From Asanoa sp040654855 (lineage in GTDB: Bacteria > Actinomycetota > Actinomycetes > Mycobacteriales > Micromonosporaceae), in NCBI RefSeq assembly GCF_040654855.1, contig NZ_JBFAIU010000003.1, forward strand, positions 12,069 to 76,068: DNA of 64,000 nucleotides. The letters run 5' to 3'. Both the position numbers and the translations under genes were made by a program. Numbering within the stretch: the first letter of the stretch is position 1; each line of letters begins with the position of its first letter. The notes under the pieces are model-generated. The model was not told the DNA's origin and ran no database searches. It worked only from the letters and a program-made list of their open reading frames with translations. Of the stretch, positions 17,330 through 25,298 are shown piece by piece.

Positions 17330-17674
17330 ATGTCCATCGCTCTCGCCGCGGTCTCGCTGCCTCTGGGCGCTCTGCTGGTTTTCGCCGCCTTCCGCAAGCT
17401 GAGCCATCGCCCAGAGGTCGTCGCGACGTACACCCGCGTGGGCGTTCCCGAGGAGAAGCTCAACCTGCTCGCGGCGCTGCTGCTGGCCGGCGCGGCCGGC
17501 TTGGTCGTCGGCCTGTTCGTCACGCCGGTGGGCATCGCTGCCGCGGCTGCGCTCGTCGCCTACTTCGCGTTGGCCATCGGTGCCCACCTGCGTGCCGGCG
17601 ACGGCGGCAACGCGTTCGTGCCGGCCATATACCTGCTGCTCGCGATCGCCACGCTCGTCCTCTACCTGGCGTAG
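17330..17674 (+). CDS. DoxX-family membrane protein
   Basis: 114 residues from ATG 17330 with a G-rich ribosome site about 10 bp upstream. Four hydrophobic segments; FRKLSHRPEVVATYTRVGVPEEKL after the first helix is typical of DoxX-like proteins. The family is linked to small-molecule or redox stress but its activity is not established. Divergent from a TetR regulator that probably represses it. Confidence 0.8.
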   Translation: MSIALAAVSLPLGALLVFAAFRKLSHRPEVVATYTRVGVPEEKLNLLAALLLAGAAGLVVGLFVTPVGIAAAAALVAYFALAIGAHLRAGDGGNAFVPAIYLLLAIATLVLYLA

Positions 17675-17757
17675 CCGTGATCCGGGAAGATCTCTGATCC
17701 GAAATCTCGGCTTCTGGGCCACCGATTCTCAGTTTCGCGCCTCCGTCGAGAGCGACG

Positions 17758-18471
17758 TCAGGCTCGTAGATCAACGGCAAGCCGCCCCGAGACGCTGAAC
17801 TGGGGGCGCGGGTCTCCGGGTGCGGCGCGGACGTTGAGCCAGCGAGGCACCGCGCGCGTCGCCGTGCGGGAGCCGTTGGCGATCAGGTCGCCCGCGCGGA
17901 CGGCCTCGCGCCAGCTGATTTCGCCGCGCCATAAATGGGTCATGCAGCGCAGTGTCGTCTCGAGCGTCACCGCTACCGGGAGGCCCGGGTCGAAGTCGCA
18001 GACGTCCGCGTCATCGGCCGCGAGGACCAGCCACCACCGTTGGCTCTTCGGGTCCACGTCGCCCAGCTGTACGTGCACGACCGTGCGGCCCGGCGGGAGA
18101 TCCTCGCGGGAGACCTGGCGGCGCATGTCCCAGAAGAGCAAATGTGGGTCCAGGTCCTCGTCGCCCAACTCCGGCAGCCAGCGCAGCGACCAGTCCCCAA
18201 GGCCGTCCACTATCTGTTGTAGATCCTTCCCCGCCGGCGTCAGGCGATAGATGACCTTGTTGCCGTCGGGGAAGCGTTCCACCACACCGACCCGCTCCAG
18301 GCGTTGCAATCTCTTGACCAGCAACGCCGGCGACATGCGGGGGACGCCGCGGCGGATGTCGTTGAAGTGGCGGCTGCCCATCAACAGCTCCCGGACGATC
18401 AGCAGGGTCCAACGCTCGTCCAGGACCTCCAGTGCCTTCGACACCGGGCAGAACTGATAGTAGGTGCCCAT
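17758..18471 (-). CDS. HxlR-family regulator with SCP2-like C-terminal domain
   Basis: 237 residues. The winged-helix HxlR domain occupies residues 1-100 (CPVSKALEVLDERWTLLIVR, SPALLVKRLQRLERVGVVE). The extra C-terminal part, about 120-237, looks like a sterol-carrier/SCP2-type pocket (DLIANGSRTATRAVPRWL) and may bind a hydrophobic ligand. It diverges from a methyltransferase gene with short inverted repeats between them; local control of that gene is likely but inferred. Confidence 0.85.
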   Translation of the reverse strand: MGTYYQFCPVSKALEVLDERWTLLIVRELLMGSRHFNDIRRGVPRMSPALLVKRLQRLERVGVVERFPDGNKVIYRLTPAGKDLQQIVDGLGDWSLRWLPELGDEDLDPHLLFWDMRRQVSREDLPPGRTVVHVQLGDVDPKSQRWWLVLAADDADVCDFDPGLPVAVTLETTLRCMTHLWRGEISWREAVRAGDLIANGSRTATRAVPRWLNVRAAPGDPRPQFSVSGRLAVDLRA

Positions 18472-18518
18472 GCGCTCACGGTAGGAGCAGGGTTAGTACA
18501 GAACTAGAACTGGTTGGC

Positions 18519-18531
18519 TTCACTTCGTGAA
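18519..18531. promoter_or_regulatory. Inverted repeat TTCAC-N3-GTGAA
   Basis: Perfect 5-bp arms around TTC in the 98-bp divergent region between the HxlR gene and the methyltransferase gene. A direct repeat AGAACTAGAACT lies at about 18500-18511. Either could bind the HxlR regulator. Confidence 0.45.
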
Positions 18532-18569
18532 CTGACGGACTAACCCGGCCGGGACGCAGCATCAAACAC

Positions 18570-19577
18570 ATGACAGATATCAAGGAATCCGTCGGCGGCA
18601 TGTTGGGGCTGCTCGCCGGCTATGTCGGCCACCGGACCGTGGCCACCGGTCTGCGCAGCGGGCTCGTCGAGGCGCTCGCCCAAGGAGGGCCCGCCACGCC
18701 CGACGAGCTCGCCAAGCGTGCCAAGCTCGATCCCTTCTACACCTTCGCCTGGTGCCGCGCCGCGTACGGTGCCGGCGTCTGTGATCGCGACGGCGACGTC
18801 TACCGGCTCGCCGAGAACCTCGACACCGTGCTCCTCGACGACACCTCCCCGGCGTACGTCGGTGGCGTTTTCAAGGTCCTCGAACAGCCCGAGATCTTCG
18901 ACCGCTTCGAGGCCAGCCTGGCCAGCGGCGAGCGACTCTGGTGGGACGGCTGCTCGCCCGAGTTCATCGCGGCCGTCGGCGGCACCGGGCGGCCCTTCTA
19001 CCGGCGGCTGGTCCCGGACGGGCTCGCCAAAGTCCCCGGGCTCAAGGACCGGCTCGACCACGGCGCGCGGGTCCTCGACACCGCCTGCGGCTCCGGGCAC
19101 GGGCTCGTGATGCTTGCCAACGCCTACCCCAACTCCACCGTCCACGGCGTCGACGGCGACGCGCACTCGGTCGACGTCGCCTGTCGCACGCTCGCCCAGG
19201 AGAACCTCGAACACCGGATCAAGGTCTGGGACAGTCCACTGGAGAAGCTCACCGTCGACGAGCCGTACGACGTCGTCATCAACAACATCTCCATGCACGA
19301 GTGCCGTGACATCGACGCGGTCGCGCGTAACGTCAAGGCCGCCCTCAAGCCCGGTGGCGTGTTCGTGATCTCCGACTTCCCGTTCGCCGATGACGACGAC
19401 GGCCTGCGGACCGCGCCCGGGCGGGTCATGTCCGGCATTCAGATCTTCGAGGCCCAGATCGACGACCAGCTCCTGCCCCGCCGCGTCTATGACGACCTGC
19501 TGGCGCGGCACGGGTTCACCGACCTCGGGTTCGCGTCGATCACGCCGATGCACGCGCTGACCTGGGGCTTCGCCTAG
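18570..19577 (+). CDS. Class I SAM-dependent methyltransferase
   Basis: 335 residues. A helical N-terminal domain with a winged-helix look (residues 1-80, GLVEALAQGGPATPDELAKR) precedes a Rossmann domain with the SAM motif VLDTACGSGHG at 168-178, an acidic loop VDGD and LKPGGVFVISDFPF. The layout matches O-methyltransferase-like proteins of natural product or small-molecule pathways. Substrate unknown. Probably regulated by the divergent HxlR protein. Confidence 0.85.
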   Translation: MTDIKESVGGMLGLLAGYVGHRTVATGLRSGLVEALAQGGPATPDELAKRAKLDPFYTFAWCRAAYGAGVCDRDGDVYRLAENLDTVLLDDTSPAYVGGVFKVLEQPEIFDRFEASLASGERLWWDGCSPEFIAAVGGTGRPFYRRLVPDGLAKVPGLKDRLDHGARVLDTACGSGHGLVMLANAYPNSTVHGVDGDAHSVDVACRTLAQENLEHRIKVWDSPLEKLTVDEPYDVVINNISMHECRDIDAVARNVKAALKPGGVFVISDFPFADDDDGLRTAPGRVMSGIQIFEAQIDDQLLPRRVYDDLLARHGFTDLGFASITPMHALTWGFA

Positions 19578-19644
19578 GGAGTAGACCGCAGGCCATCGGG
19601 CTGCGACGATATCAGCACTCTCAATGCAAAATCTTGGAGGTGCT

Positions 19645-20961
19645 GTGCGTCGTCTGCTTGCCCTCGCCACCGCCATCGCCGTCGCCACCGCTACCGCCGT
19701 CGCCGCGACACCAGCGGCGGCGGCGGCCGGAGGCGGCACCAGACCCGCCGAATACCGGCCCGTCATCTTCGTCCACGGCAGCGCCGGGTCCGCGTCCCAG
19801 TTCGACTCGCAGACCCGGCGGCTGACCAGCAACGGCTACCCGATCGAGCGCATCGAGGCACACGAGTACGACTCACCCAACATCGCGACCATCCTCCCCG
19901 CCGTGTTCGCCGGCCTGGACCAACGGATCGAGCGGCTGCGGGCGACCACCGGCCAGGACCAGGTCGACATCGTCGGGCACTCGCTCGGCACGTTCGTGAT
20001 GCAGAGCTACCTGACGAGTTCGCCGGCCCGCGCGGCCCGGGTCGCGCACTACGTCAACCTCGACGGCCGCACCGCGACGGCCTTGCCCGGCGGGGTGCCC
20101 ACGCTGGCGATCTGGGGTGAAGGCGACCAGACCCGCGCGATCACCGGCGCGACCAACGTCTACCTGCCCGACCAGTCGCACACCCAGACCGTGTCCTCGG
20201 CGGAGTCGTTCCGGGAGATGTTCCGGTTCTTCCGCGGACAGGACCCGCGCACCACCCGCATCCTGCCCGATCGCCAGGGCACAGCCCGGATCTCCGGCCG
20301 CGCGGTCCTCTTCCCCAGCAACGCCGGCGTCACCGACGCCACGCTCGAGGTCTACCGCGTCAGCCCGCTGACCGGCCGCCGGCTGACCGGAAGGCCCGTG
20401 CACACCCAGGCCCTGACCGGCGACGGTGCGTTCGGCCCGATCAAACTCGGCAGCCAGCAGCGGTACGAGTTCGCGGTCGTCCGACCCGGCGCCGCCACGC
20501 ACCACTTCTACTTCCAGCCGTTCCTCCGCGACGACGCCTTCGTCCGGCTGCTCACGAGCCGCCCCGGCGAAGGGCTCGGCGCCCTCGTGGAGACGAGCGA
20601 CCGGCACACCGCGCTGACCGTGCAGCGGCAGAAGGAATGGTGGGGTGGCGAAGGTGACCACCTCTGGGTCAACGGCACCGACATCCTCAACGCCGCCAAC
20701 GCGCCACGGGTCAAGCGGGTGATCGGTATCTTCGCGTTCGACGCGGGCAGCGACCGCCGCACCGACCTCACCGCGCCACTGCCGGCGTTCTTCGCGCAGA
20801 CCTTCATCACCGGCATGGACGTCTTCATCCCGGCCGCGCCCGCCCACCTGGGCCTGGTCTCGATCGTCGTCGGCCAGCGCGGCGGCGGCTACGACCTCGC
20901 CAACGTGCCCAACTGGCCCTCGTCCGAACACCGCATCACGGTCAACATCGACGACTTCTAG
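19645..20961 (+). CDS. Secreted lipase-like alpha/beta hydrolase
   Basis: 438 residues from GTG 19645, chosen because GGAGG lies 4 bp upstream; ATG 19624 would add seven residues. Sec signal peptide ending near A28. Hydrolase domain: VIFVHGSAGS (oxyanion hole region), nucleophile S113 in GHSLG, an acidic GEGDQT and a histidine in DQSHTQT. After about residue 210 come two beta-rich segments that resemble the C-terminal lipid-binding half of AFL-type archaeal/bacterial lipases. Likely extracellular esterase or lipase; alone in its transcription unit. Confidence 0.82.
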   Translation: MRRLLALATAIAVATATAVAATPAAAAAGGGTRPAEYRPVIFVHGSAGSASQFDSQTRRLTSNGYPIERIEAHEYDSPNIATILPAVFAGLDQRIERLRATTGQDQVDIVGHSLGTFVMQSYLTSSPARAARVAHYVNLDGRTATALPGGVPTLAIWGEGDQTRAITGATNVYLPDQSHTQTVSSAESFREMFRFFRGQDPRTTRILPDRQGTARISGRAVLFPSNAGVTDATLEVYRVSPLTGRRLTGRPVHTQALTGDGAFGPIKLGSQQRYEFAVVRPGAATHHFYFQPFLRDDAFVRLLTSRPGEGLGALVETSDRHTALTVQRQKEWWGGEGDHLWVNGTDILNAANAPRVKRVIGIFAFDAGSDRRTDLTAPLPAFFAQTFITGMDVFIPAAPAHLGLVSIVVGQRGGGYDLANVPNWPSSEHRITVNIDDF

Positions 20962-20976
20962 CGTCCACGCGACGAG

Positions 20977-21633
20977 CTACTGGTCCAGCGCCGCGTACCC
21001 CGCGAGCAGGATGTCGATCGCCTCCGTGAAGCGGTGGTCGAAGTCGAGCCCTGCCCGGGTCGCGATGATCTCGGTCAGGTTCGGGAACTCCGCCGGGTCC
21101 AACTCGTCGGCCCGCTCGTCGAGGTTGGGTTCGGAACCCTCGTGCCCGGGGGTCTGGCCCGCCTCGGCGAGCGTGTGCCCGATCGTGAACGTGGCGATCA
21201 CGTTGACGACATCCATGGCCCGCCCAAGGGGTACGCCCGCCGCGCGCATCGCAGCCAGCCACCGCTCCGACGTCCGCAGCGCCTCCGGCGAGTTGACCGG
21301 CCGGGTGCCGGCCAGCGGCAGCACGCCCGGGTGGGCCAGCAGCGCCGCCCGCAGCTTGTGCGCGAACTCGCGGATCCAGGGCACCCAGTCGCCGGAGACG
21401 GGGTCGGGCAACCCGCTGAAAGCGATCTCCATGACCCGGTCGACCAGGCCGTCGAGCAGCGCGTCCTTGTTGGGCACGTAGTTGTAGAGCGTCATCGCCT
21501 CGACCCCGAGGGCGGCGCCGAGCTTGCGCATCGACAGGGCCGGCAGGCCATGCCTGTCCAGATAGTCCAGTGCCGCGTCGAAGACCAGCTCCCGACTCAG
21601 CCCGGCCTTCGCGCCGACCCGGCGATCAGCCAC
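20977..21633 (-). CDS. TetR-family regulator (TetR_C-type)
   Basis: 218 residues from GTG 21631-21633, chosen because a GGGG-rich ribosome site lies about 8 bp upstream; GTG 21642 is an alternative. Helix-turn-helix in LSMRKLGAALGVEAMTLYNYV; the C-terminal domain resembles TetR_C. Two identical-type palindromes stand between it and the divergent membrane protein gene. Confidence 0.88.
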   Translation of the reverse strand: MADRRVGAKAGLSRELVFDAALDYLDRHGLPALSMRKLGAALGVEAMTLYNYVPNKDALLDGLVDRVMEIAFSGLPDPVSGDWVPWIREFAHKLRAALLAHPGVLPLAGTRPVNSPEALRTSERWLAAMRAAGVPLGRAMDVVNVIATFTIGHTLAEAGQTPGHEGSEPNLDERADELDPAEFPNLTEIIATRAGLDFDHRFTEAIDILLAGYAALDQ

Positions 21634-21654
21634 GCGCAACACCCCTTGACGATT

Positions 21655-21695
21655 CTTACGGCGTAAGTCAGGCTAGCAGAAACTTACACCGTAAG
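21655..21695. promoter_or_regulatory. Twin TetR operators CTTAC-N3-GTAAG
   Basis: Two perfect palindromes, CTTACGGCGTAAG (21655-21667) and CTTACACCGTAAG (21683-21695), 28 bp apart. The flanks ATT and AAT extend the symmetry outward, so the two sites are themselves arranged as an inverted pair. They fill the divergent promoter and very probably bind the adjacent TetR protein. Confidence 0.8.
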
Positions 21696-21710
21696 AATGG
21701 AGCCAGCGAC

Positions 21711-22184
21711 ATGCTCGCCCTCGCGCTCGTCCTGATCCTCGCCGCGGTCGCCTACTTCCTGGTCATGACGCTGGTCGACGTGTTCCCGCTCAACAACGTC
21801 CGCGACGCCACGCGCGCCCAGCAGCGCACGGAGGTCGCGATCAACGCGCCGGTCATGGCCCTGCCGGCGCTGCTCCTCGGCCTGGGCGCGGCCCTGCACG
21901 TGCCGGCGCTGGGCTACGCGGCCGGCGGCCTGGCGCTGCTCAACGTCGTCGGCGGCCTGCTGCTCTGGTGGCTGCCCTACCTGGCCGGCGTCAGTGTGCC
22001 GTGGGCCACCGCCGGCACGGGTGTGACCTGGGCGGAGCTGCACTCCCGCACGTACGCGCGGACAGTGACCGTCCTCCCACGCATCGGTGACCGGCCGCGC
22101 CCCAACCTGGAGCACATGATCCTGCACGCGCTGATGCTGGCCGCCGCGATCGCCACGTTCGCGGCAGCGGCCGCAGCCGCCTAA
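21711..22184 (+). CDS. Small integral membrane protein
   Basis: 157 residues from ATG 21711 with GGAG 8 bp upstream. Four hydrophobic segments, at about 1-22, 45-65, 68-90 and 138-157. No family motif recognised. It is the apparent target of the TetR protein and its twin operators. Its last four bases overlap the stop of the converging LacI gene. Confidence 0.7.
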   Translation: MLALALVLILAAVAYFLVMTLVDVFPLNNVRDATRAQQRTEVAINAPVMALPALLLGLGAALHVPALGYAAGGLALLNVVGGLLLWWLPYLAGVSVPWATAGTGVTWAELHSRTYARTVTVLPRIGDRPRPNLEHMILHALMLAAAIATFAAAAAAA

Positions 22185-23224
22185 GCCGGCGGTCGGGGCT
22201 GGGGGACCGTCGTGGGCACGGTGGACTCGCGCACGACCAGCCGGCACGGTTGCCGCACCACGCCGGAGGACGGTGTGCCGTCCAGGGCCGCGAACAGGTG
22301 GGTCACCGCGGTCGCGCCGAGCTGTTCGAGGTTCAGGTCCACCGTGGTCAGTGGTGGGCGGCAGTCCGTGGCGAAGTCCTCCCAGTTGTCGTAGCCCACG
22401 ATCGCCACGTCGTCCGGGATGCGGCGGCCCAGGTCGAGCAGGGTCTGTGAGACGCCCGTCGCGATCTGGTCGTTGCCGCAGAAGATCGCGTCGATCTCGG
22501 GCTCGGCGCTCAGCAGCATCCGGGCGGCGTGGCGCCCCCAGCGCTGTGACCACTCCCCGAACAGCGGGTCGGTGCCGGCCAGCGACAGCCCGTGCTCGGC
22601 GAGCACCGCGCGCATGACGCTCGCCCGGTCGCGCGCCGCCCGGTAGCCGTGGGGCCCGGTCACGTGCGCGATCCGTCGGCGACCGAGCGCGACCAGGTGC
22701 TCCACCGCCAGCCGGGCACCGCCCTCGTCGTCGGCCAGCAGTGAGAAGTCGCCCGGGTCGGTGGACTCGCCGTACACGTAGACCACCGGCACCGGAATCT
22801 CGCGGGTCAGCGACGGGCGGAGGTCGTTGCTGTCGCCGAGCACGATGAAGCCGTCGACCCGGCGGGCCAGCAGGGTCCGGATGTAGTGCTGGCGGCGGAT
22901 CGCGTCGCCGCGGGCGTCGCAGAGCAGCACGGACATCTGCTCGTTGCCGAGCGCGTTCTCGGCGCCGAGCAGGATCGGGATGGAGAACCGGCCGCCGAGC
23001 TCGTCGGTGAGCAGGCCGATGGTCCGGGTGCGGCCGACGATCAGGCCGCGGGCCAGCGCGTTGGGGTGGAACGACAACTCGCTCGCGGCCTGCAGCACGC
23101 GTTGCCGGGTCGCCGCGGCCACCTGGGCGCGGTCGTTGAGCGCCTTCGATGCCGTGGCGACCGAGACGCCCGCCCGCCGCGCGACGTCGGACAACGTCAC
23201 CGCCTGCGTGCGCTGTCGACCCAT
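22181..23224 (-). CDS. LacI-family repressor of the arabinoside locus
   Basis: 347 residues. LacI helix-turn-helix and hinge at the N-terminus (VTLSDVARRAGVSVATASKALN ... NALARGL) and a periplasmic-binding-like sugar domain (GGRFSIPILLGAE, DAIFCGNDQIATGV, GYDNWEDFA). It diverges from the GH127/ABC/secreted enzyme cluster. One palindromic operator overlaps its own start region and another lies just before the GH127 gene, so it should repress both directions until a sugar, presumably an arabinoside, binds. Confidence 0.9.
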   Translation of the reverse strand: MGRQRTQAVTLSDVARRAGVSVATASKALNDRAQVAAATRQRVLQAASELSFHPNALARGLIVGRTRTIGLLTDELGGRFSIPILLGAENALGNEQMSVLLCDARGDAIRRQHYIRTLLARRVDGFIVLGDSNDLRPSLTREIPVPVVYVYGESTDPGDFSLLADDEGGARLAVEHLVALGRRRIAHVTGPHGYRAARDRASVMRAVLAEHGLSLAGTDPLFGEWSQRWGRHAARMLLSAEPEIDAIFCGNDQIATGVSQTLLDLGRRIPDDVAIVGYDNWEDFATDCRPPLTTVDLNLEQLGATAVTHLFAALDGTPSSGVVRQPCRLVVRESTVPTTVPQPRPPA

Positions 23225-23226
23225 GC

Positions 23227-23251
23227 AGAAAACCTTTCGCCGACGTTTTCT
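23227..23251. promoter_or_regulatory. LacI operator O1
   Basis: Inverted repeat AGAAAAC (23227-23233) and GTTTTCT (23245-23251) around an 11-bp centre. The left part GAAAACCTTTCG also aligns, with one base missing, to the second operator at 23313-23328. It begins three bases from the lacI start codon, consistent with autorepression. Confidence 0.6.
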
Positions 23252-23312
23252 GGTGCTGCCGGCAACGTATCAGCCGGAAGCGGGTTTGCGAGCCAACCGA
23301 TTTGGCATCTTG

Positions 23313-23328
23313 CCGAAAAGGTTTTCGG
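23313..23328. promoter_or_regulatory. LacI operator O2 CCGAAAAGGTTTTCGG
   Basis: Inverted repeat with perfect 7-bp arms CCGAAAA / TTTTCGG around GG. It lies 41 bp before the GTG of the GH127 gene, where it can block the cluster promoter. The A/T core with CG-type flanks is typical of LacI-family sites in actinomycetes. Confidence 0.75.
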
Positions 23329-23369
23329 GGTCCAGAGTGAGCGCCATCACGAAACCTGGAGGTAACACG

Positions 23370-25298
23370 GTGGCAGCTTCCGACCCCACCGGCGGCCGGC
23401 CGGTGGACCCGTCCCGAGGTGCGCTGCGCCCGCTCGGCCTGGCCGAGGCGCGGATCACCGCGGGGTTCTGGGCCGACCGGCAGCGCGTCATCAGCGAGGG
23501 CAGCCTGGACCACGCCCGGGCCTGGATGGACAAGGTCGGGTGGACCGCCAACTTCACGATCGGCGCCGCCACCGGGCCGGCCGAGCACCGGGGCCGCGAG
23601 TTCGCCGACTCCGAGGTCTACAAGCTGATCGAGGCGATGTCGTGGGAGACCGGCCGGCGCGCCGACCCCGCGCGGAAGCGGGAGATCGACGAGCTGGTCG
23701 CGCTGGTCGGCGGCGCGCAGGAGGCCGACGGCTACCTCAACACCGCCTACGGCCGCGCGGGCCAGGCACCGCGCTGGAGCGACCTGCAGTGGGGCCACGA
23801 GCTCTACTGCGCCGGCCACCTCATGCAGGCCGCGGTCGCCGACACGCGCGTGCACGGTCCGGGCCCGCTGCTCGACATCGCCGTCAAAGCGGCCGACCAC
23901 ATCTGCGAGGTCTTCGGCCGGGACGGCAGCACCGGCATCTGCGGTCACCCGGAGATCGAGCCGGCGCTGGTCGAGCTCTACCGCGTCACCGGCGAACGCC
24001 GCTATCTCGACCAGGCCGCCCTGTTCGTCGAGCGGCGCGGGCACCAGAGCCTGCCGCCGCACCAGTTCGGCTGGTCCTACTTCAGCGACGACACCCCGGT
24101 GCGCGCGGCGACCGTCCTGCGTGGACACGCGGTGCGCGCGCTCTACCTCGCCTGCGGCGTGGTCGACGTGGCGGTCGAGACCGGCGACGACGAGCTGCTC
24201 GCCGCGGTCGCCGCCCAGTTCGACCGCACCTGGGCCCGGCGCACCTACCTGACCGGCGGGATGGGCTCCCGGCACATGGACGAGGCGTTCAGCGACGACT
24301 TCGTGCTGCCGTCCGACCGCGCCTACTCCGAGAGCTGCGCCAGCGTCGCCGCCGTCATGCTCGCCTGGCGCCTGCTGCTGGCCACCGGCGAGGCCCGCTA
24401 CGCCGACGTGATCGAGCGCCTCCTCTACAACGTGGTCGCCACGGCGATCGAGGACGACGGGCGGGCCTTCTTCTACGCACACAGCCTGCACCAGCGCACG
24501 CCGACCCGGGCGCTGCCGGACGACGAGGAGCAACTCGGCTTCGGCGGCGGCCCGCGGGCACCCTGGTTCGAGGTCTCCTGCTGCCTGCCCAACGTGTCGC
24601 GCCTGCTGGCCAGTCTCAGCAGCTACCTCGCCGCCGGCGACGACGAGGGGCTACGGATCATGCAGTACGCGGACGCGTCGGTCGACACCCGTCTCGCCGA
24701 CGGCCGCCGCGTGGCGCTGGAAACCAGCACCGCCTACCCCGCCGACGGCGACGTCACCATCCGGATCACCGCGACCGACGGCGGCGAATGGCCGCTGAGG
24801 CTGCGCGTGCCCGCCTGGGCGCACGGCGCGACCATCACGGTCGACGGGGTCACCAAGGAGGCCGCGGCTGGCGACGTCGTGACCGTCCGGCGCGCGTTCG
24901 CGGCCGGCGACGAGGTCCGGCTGCACCTGCCGATGGCGCCCCGGATCACCACGCCCGATCCGCGCATCGACGCCGTGCGCGGCTGCGTCGCGGTCGAGCG
25001 CGGCCCGGTCGTCTACTGCGCCGAGTCGCCGGTGGCCGACCCGCTCGGCGACCTCGACCTGCTTCGGGTCGACCCGGGGCGGGCGCCCGAAGACGCCGGC
25101 GACGGCGTCGAGGTGTGGGGCGGGCTCGCCACCGCGGCCGACGCCGCATGGCCCTACGCCGGACCGGCGGGCGACAACCCGCCGCTCGGGCTGATCCGAC
25201 TGTTGCCGTACCACCGCTGGGCGCGCCGTGGTCCCGCGACCATGCGGGTCTGGCTGCCCACTGTCCAATCCCCTCGCGCAAGGAGTTCGGATGGCTAG
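23370..25298 (+). CDS. GH127 beta-L-arabinofuranosidase (intracellular)
   Basis: 642 residues from GTG 23370 with GGAGGT 6 bp upstream; no signal peptide, so it acts in the cytosol. GH127 enzymes such as bifidobacterial HypBA1 split Araf-beta-1,2-Araf disaccharides and Araf-beta-Hyp using a zinc-bound cysteine nucleophile. The matching residues are present: E321 and C323 in SESCAS, and C404-C405 in VSCCLPN. The (alpha/alpha)6 barrel is followed by a beta-rich domain from about residue 435. It overlaps the next gene by 8 bp and opens the operon, implying import of arabino-oligosaccharides before final hydrolysis. Confidence 0.9.
   Translation: MAASDPTGGRPVDPSRGALRPLGLAEARITAGFWADRQRVISEGSLDHARAWMDKVGWTANFTIGAATGPAEHRGREFADSEVYKLIEAMSWETGRRADPARKREIDELVALVGGAQEADGYLNTAYGRAGQAPRWSDLQWGHELYCAGHLMQAAVADTRVHGPGPLLDIAVKAADHICEVFGRDGSTGICGHPEIEPALVELYRVTGERRYLDQAALFVERRGHQSLPPHQFGWSYFSDDTPVRAATVLRGHAVRALYLACGVVDVAVETGDDELLAAVAAQFDRTWARRTYLTGGMGSRHMDEAFSDDFVLPSDRAYSESCASVAAVMLAWRLLLATGEARYADVIERLLYNVVATAIEDDGRAFFYAHSLHQRTPTRALPDDEEQLGFGGGPRAPWFEVSCCLPNVSRLLASLSSYLAAGDDEGLRIMQYADASVDTRLADGRRVALETSTAYPADGDVTIRITATDGGEWPLRLRVPAWAHGATITVDGVTKEAAAGDVVTVRRAFAAGDEVRLHLPMAPRITTPDPRIDAVRGCVAVERGPVVYCAESPVADPLGDLDLLRVDPGRAPEDAGDGVEVWGGLATAADAAWPYAGPAGDNPPLGLIRLLPYHRWARRGPATMRVWLPTVQSPRARSSDG

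Noticed and set aside
21684..24533. Minus-strand open frame of 949 codons across lacI and GH127
   Set aside because: Runs through two real genes in shadow frames and the promoter between them; composition is Arg/Gly/Pro-rich with no family resemblance.
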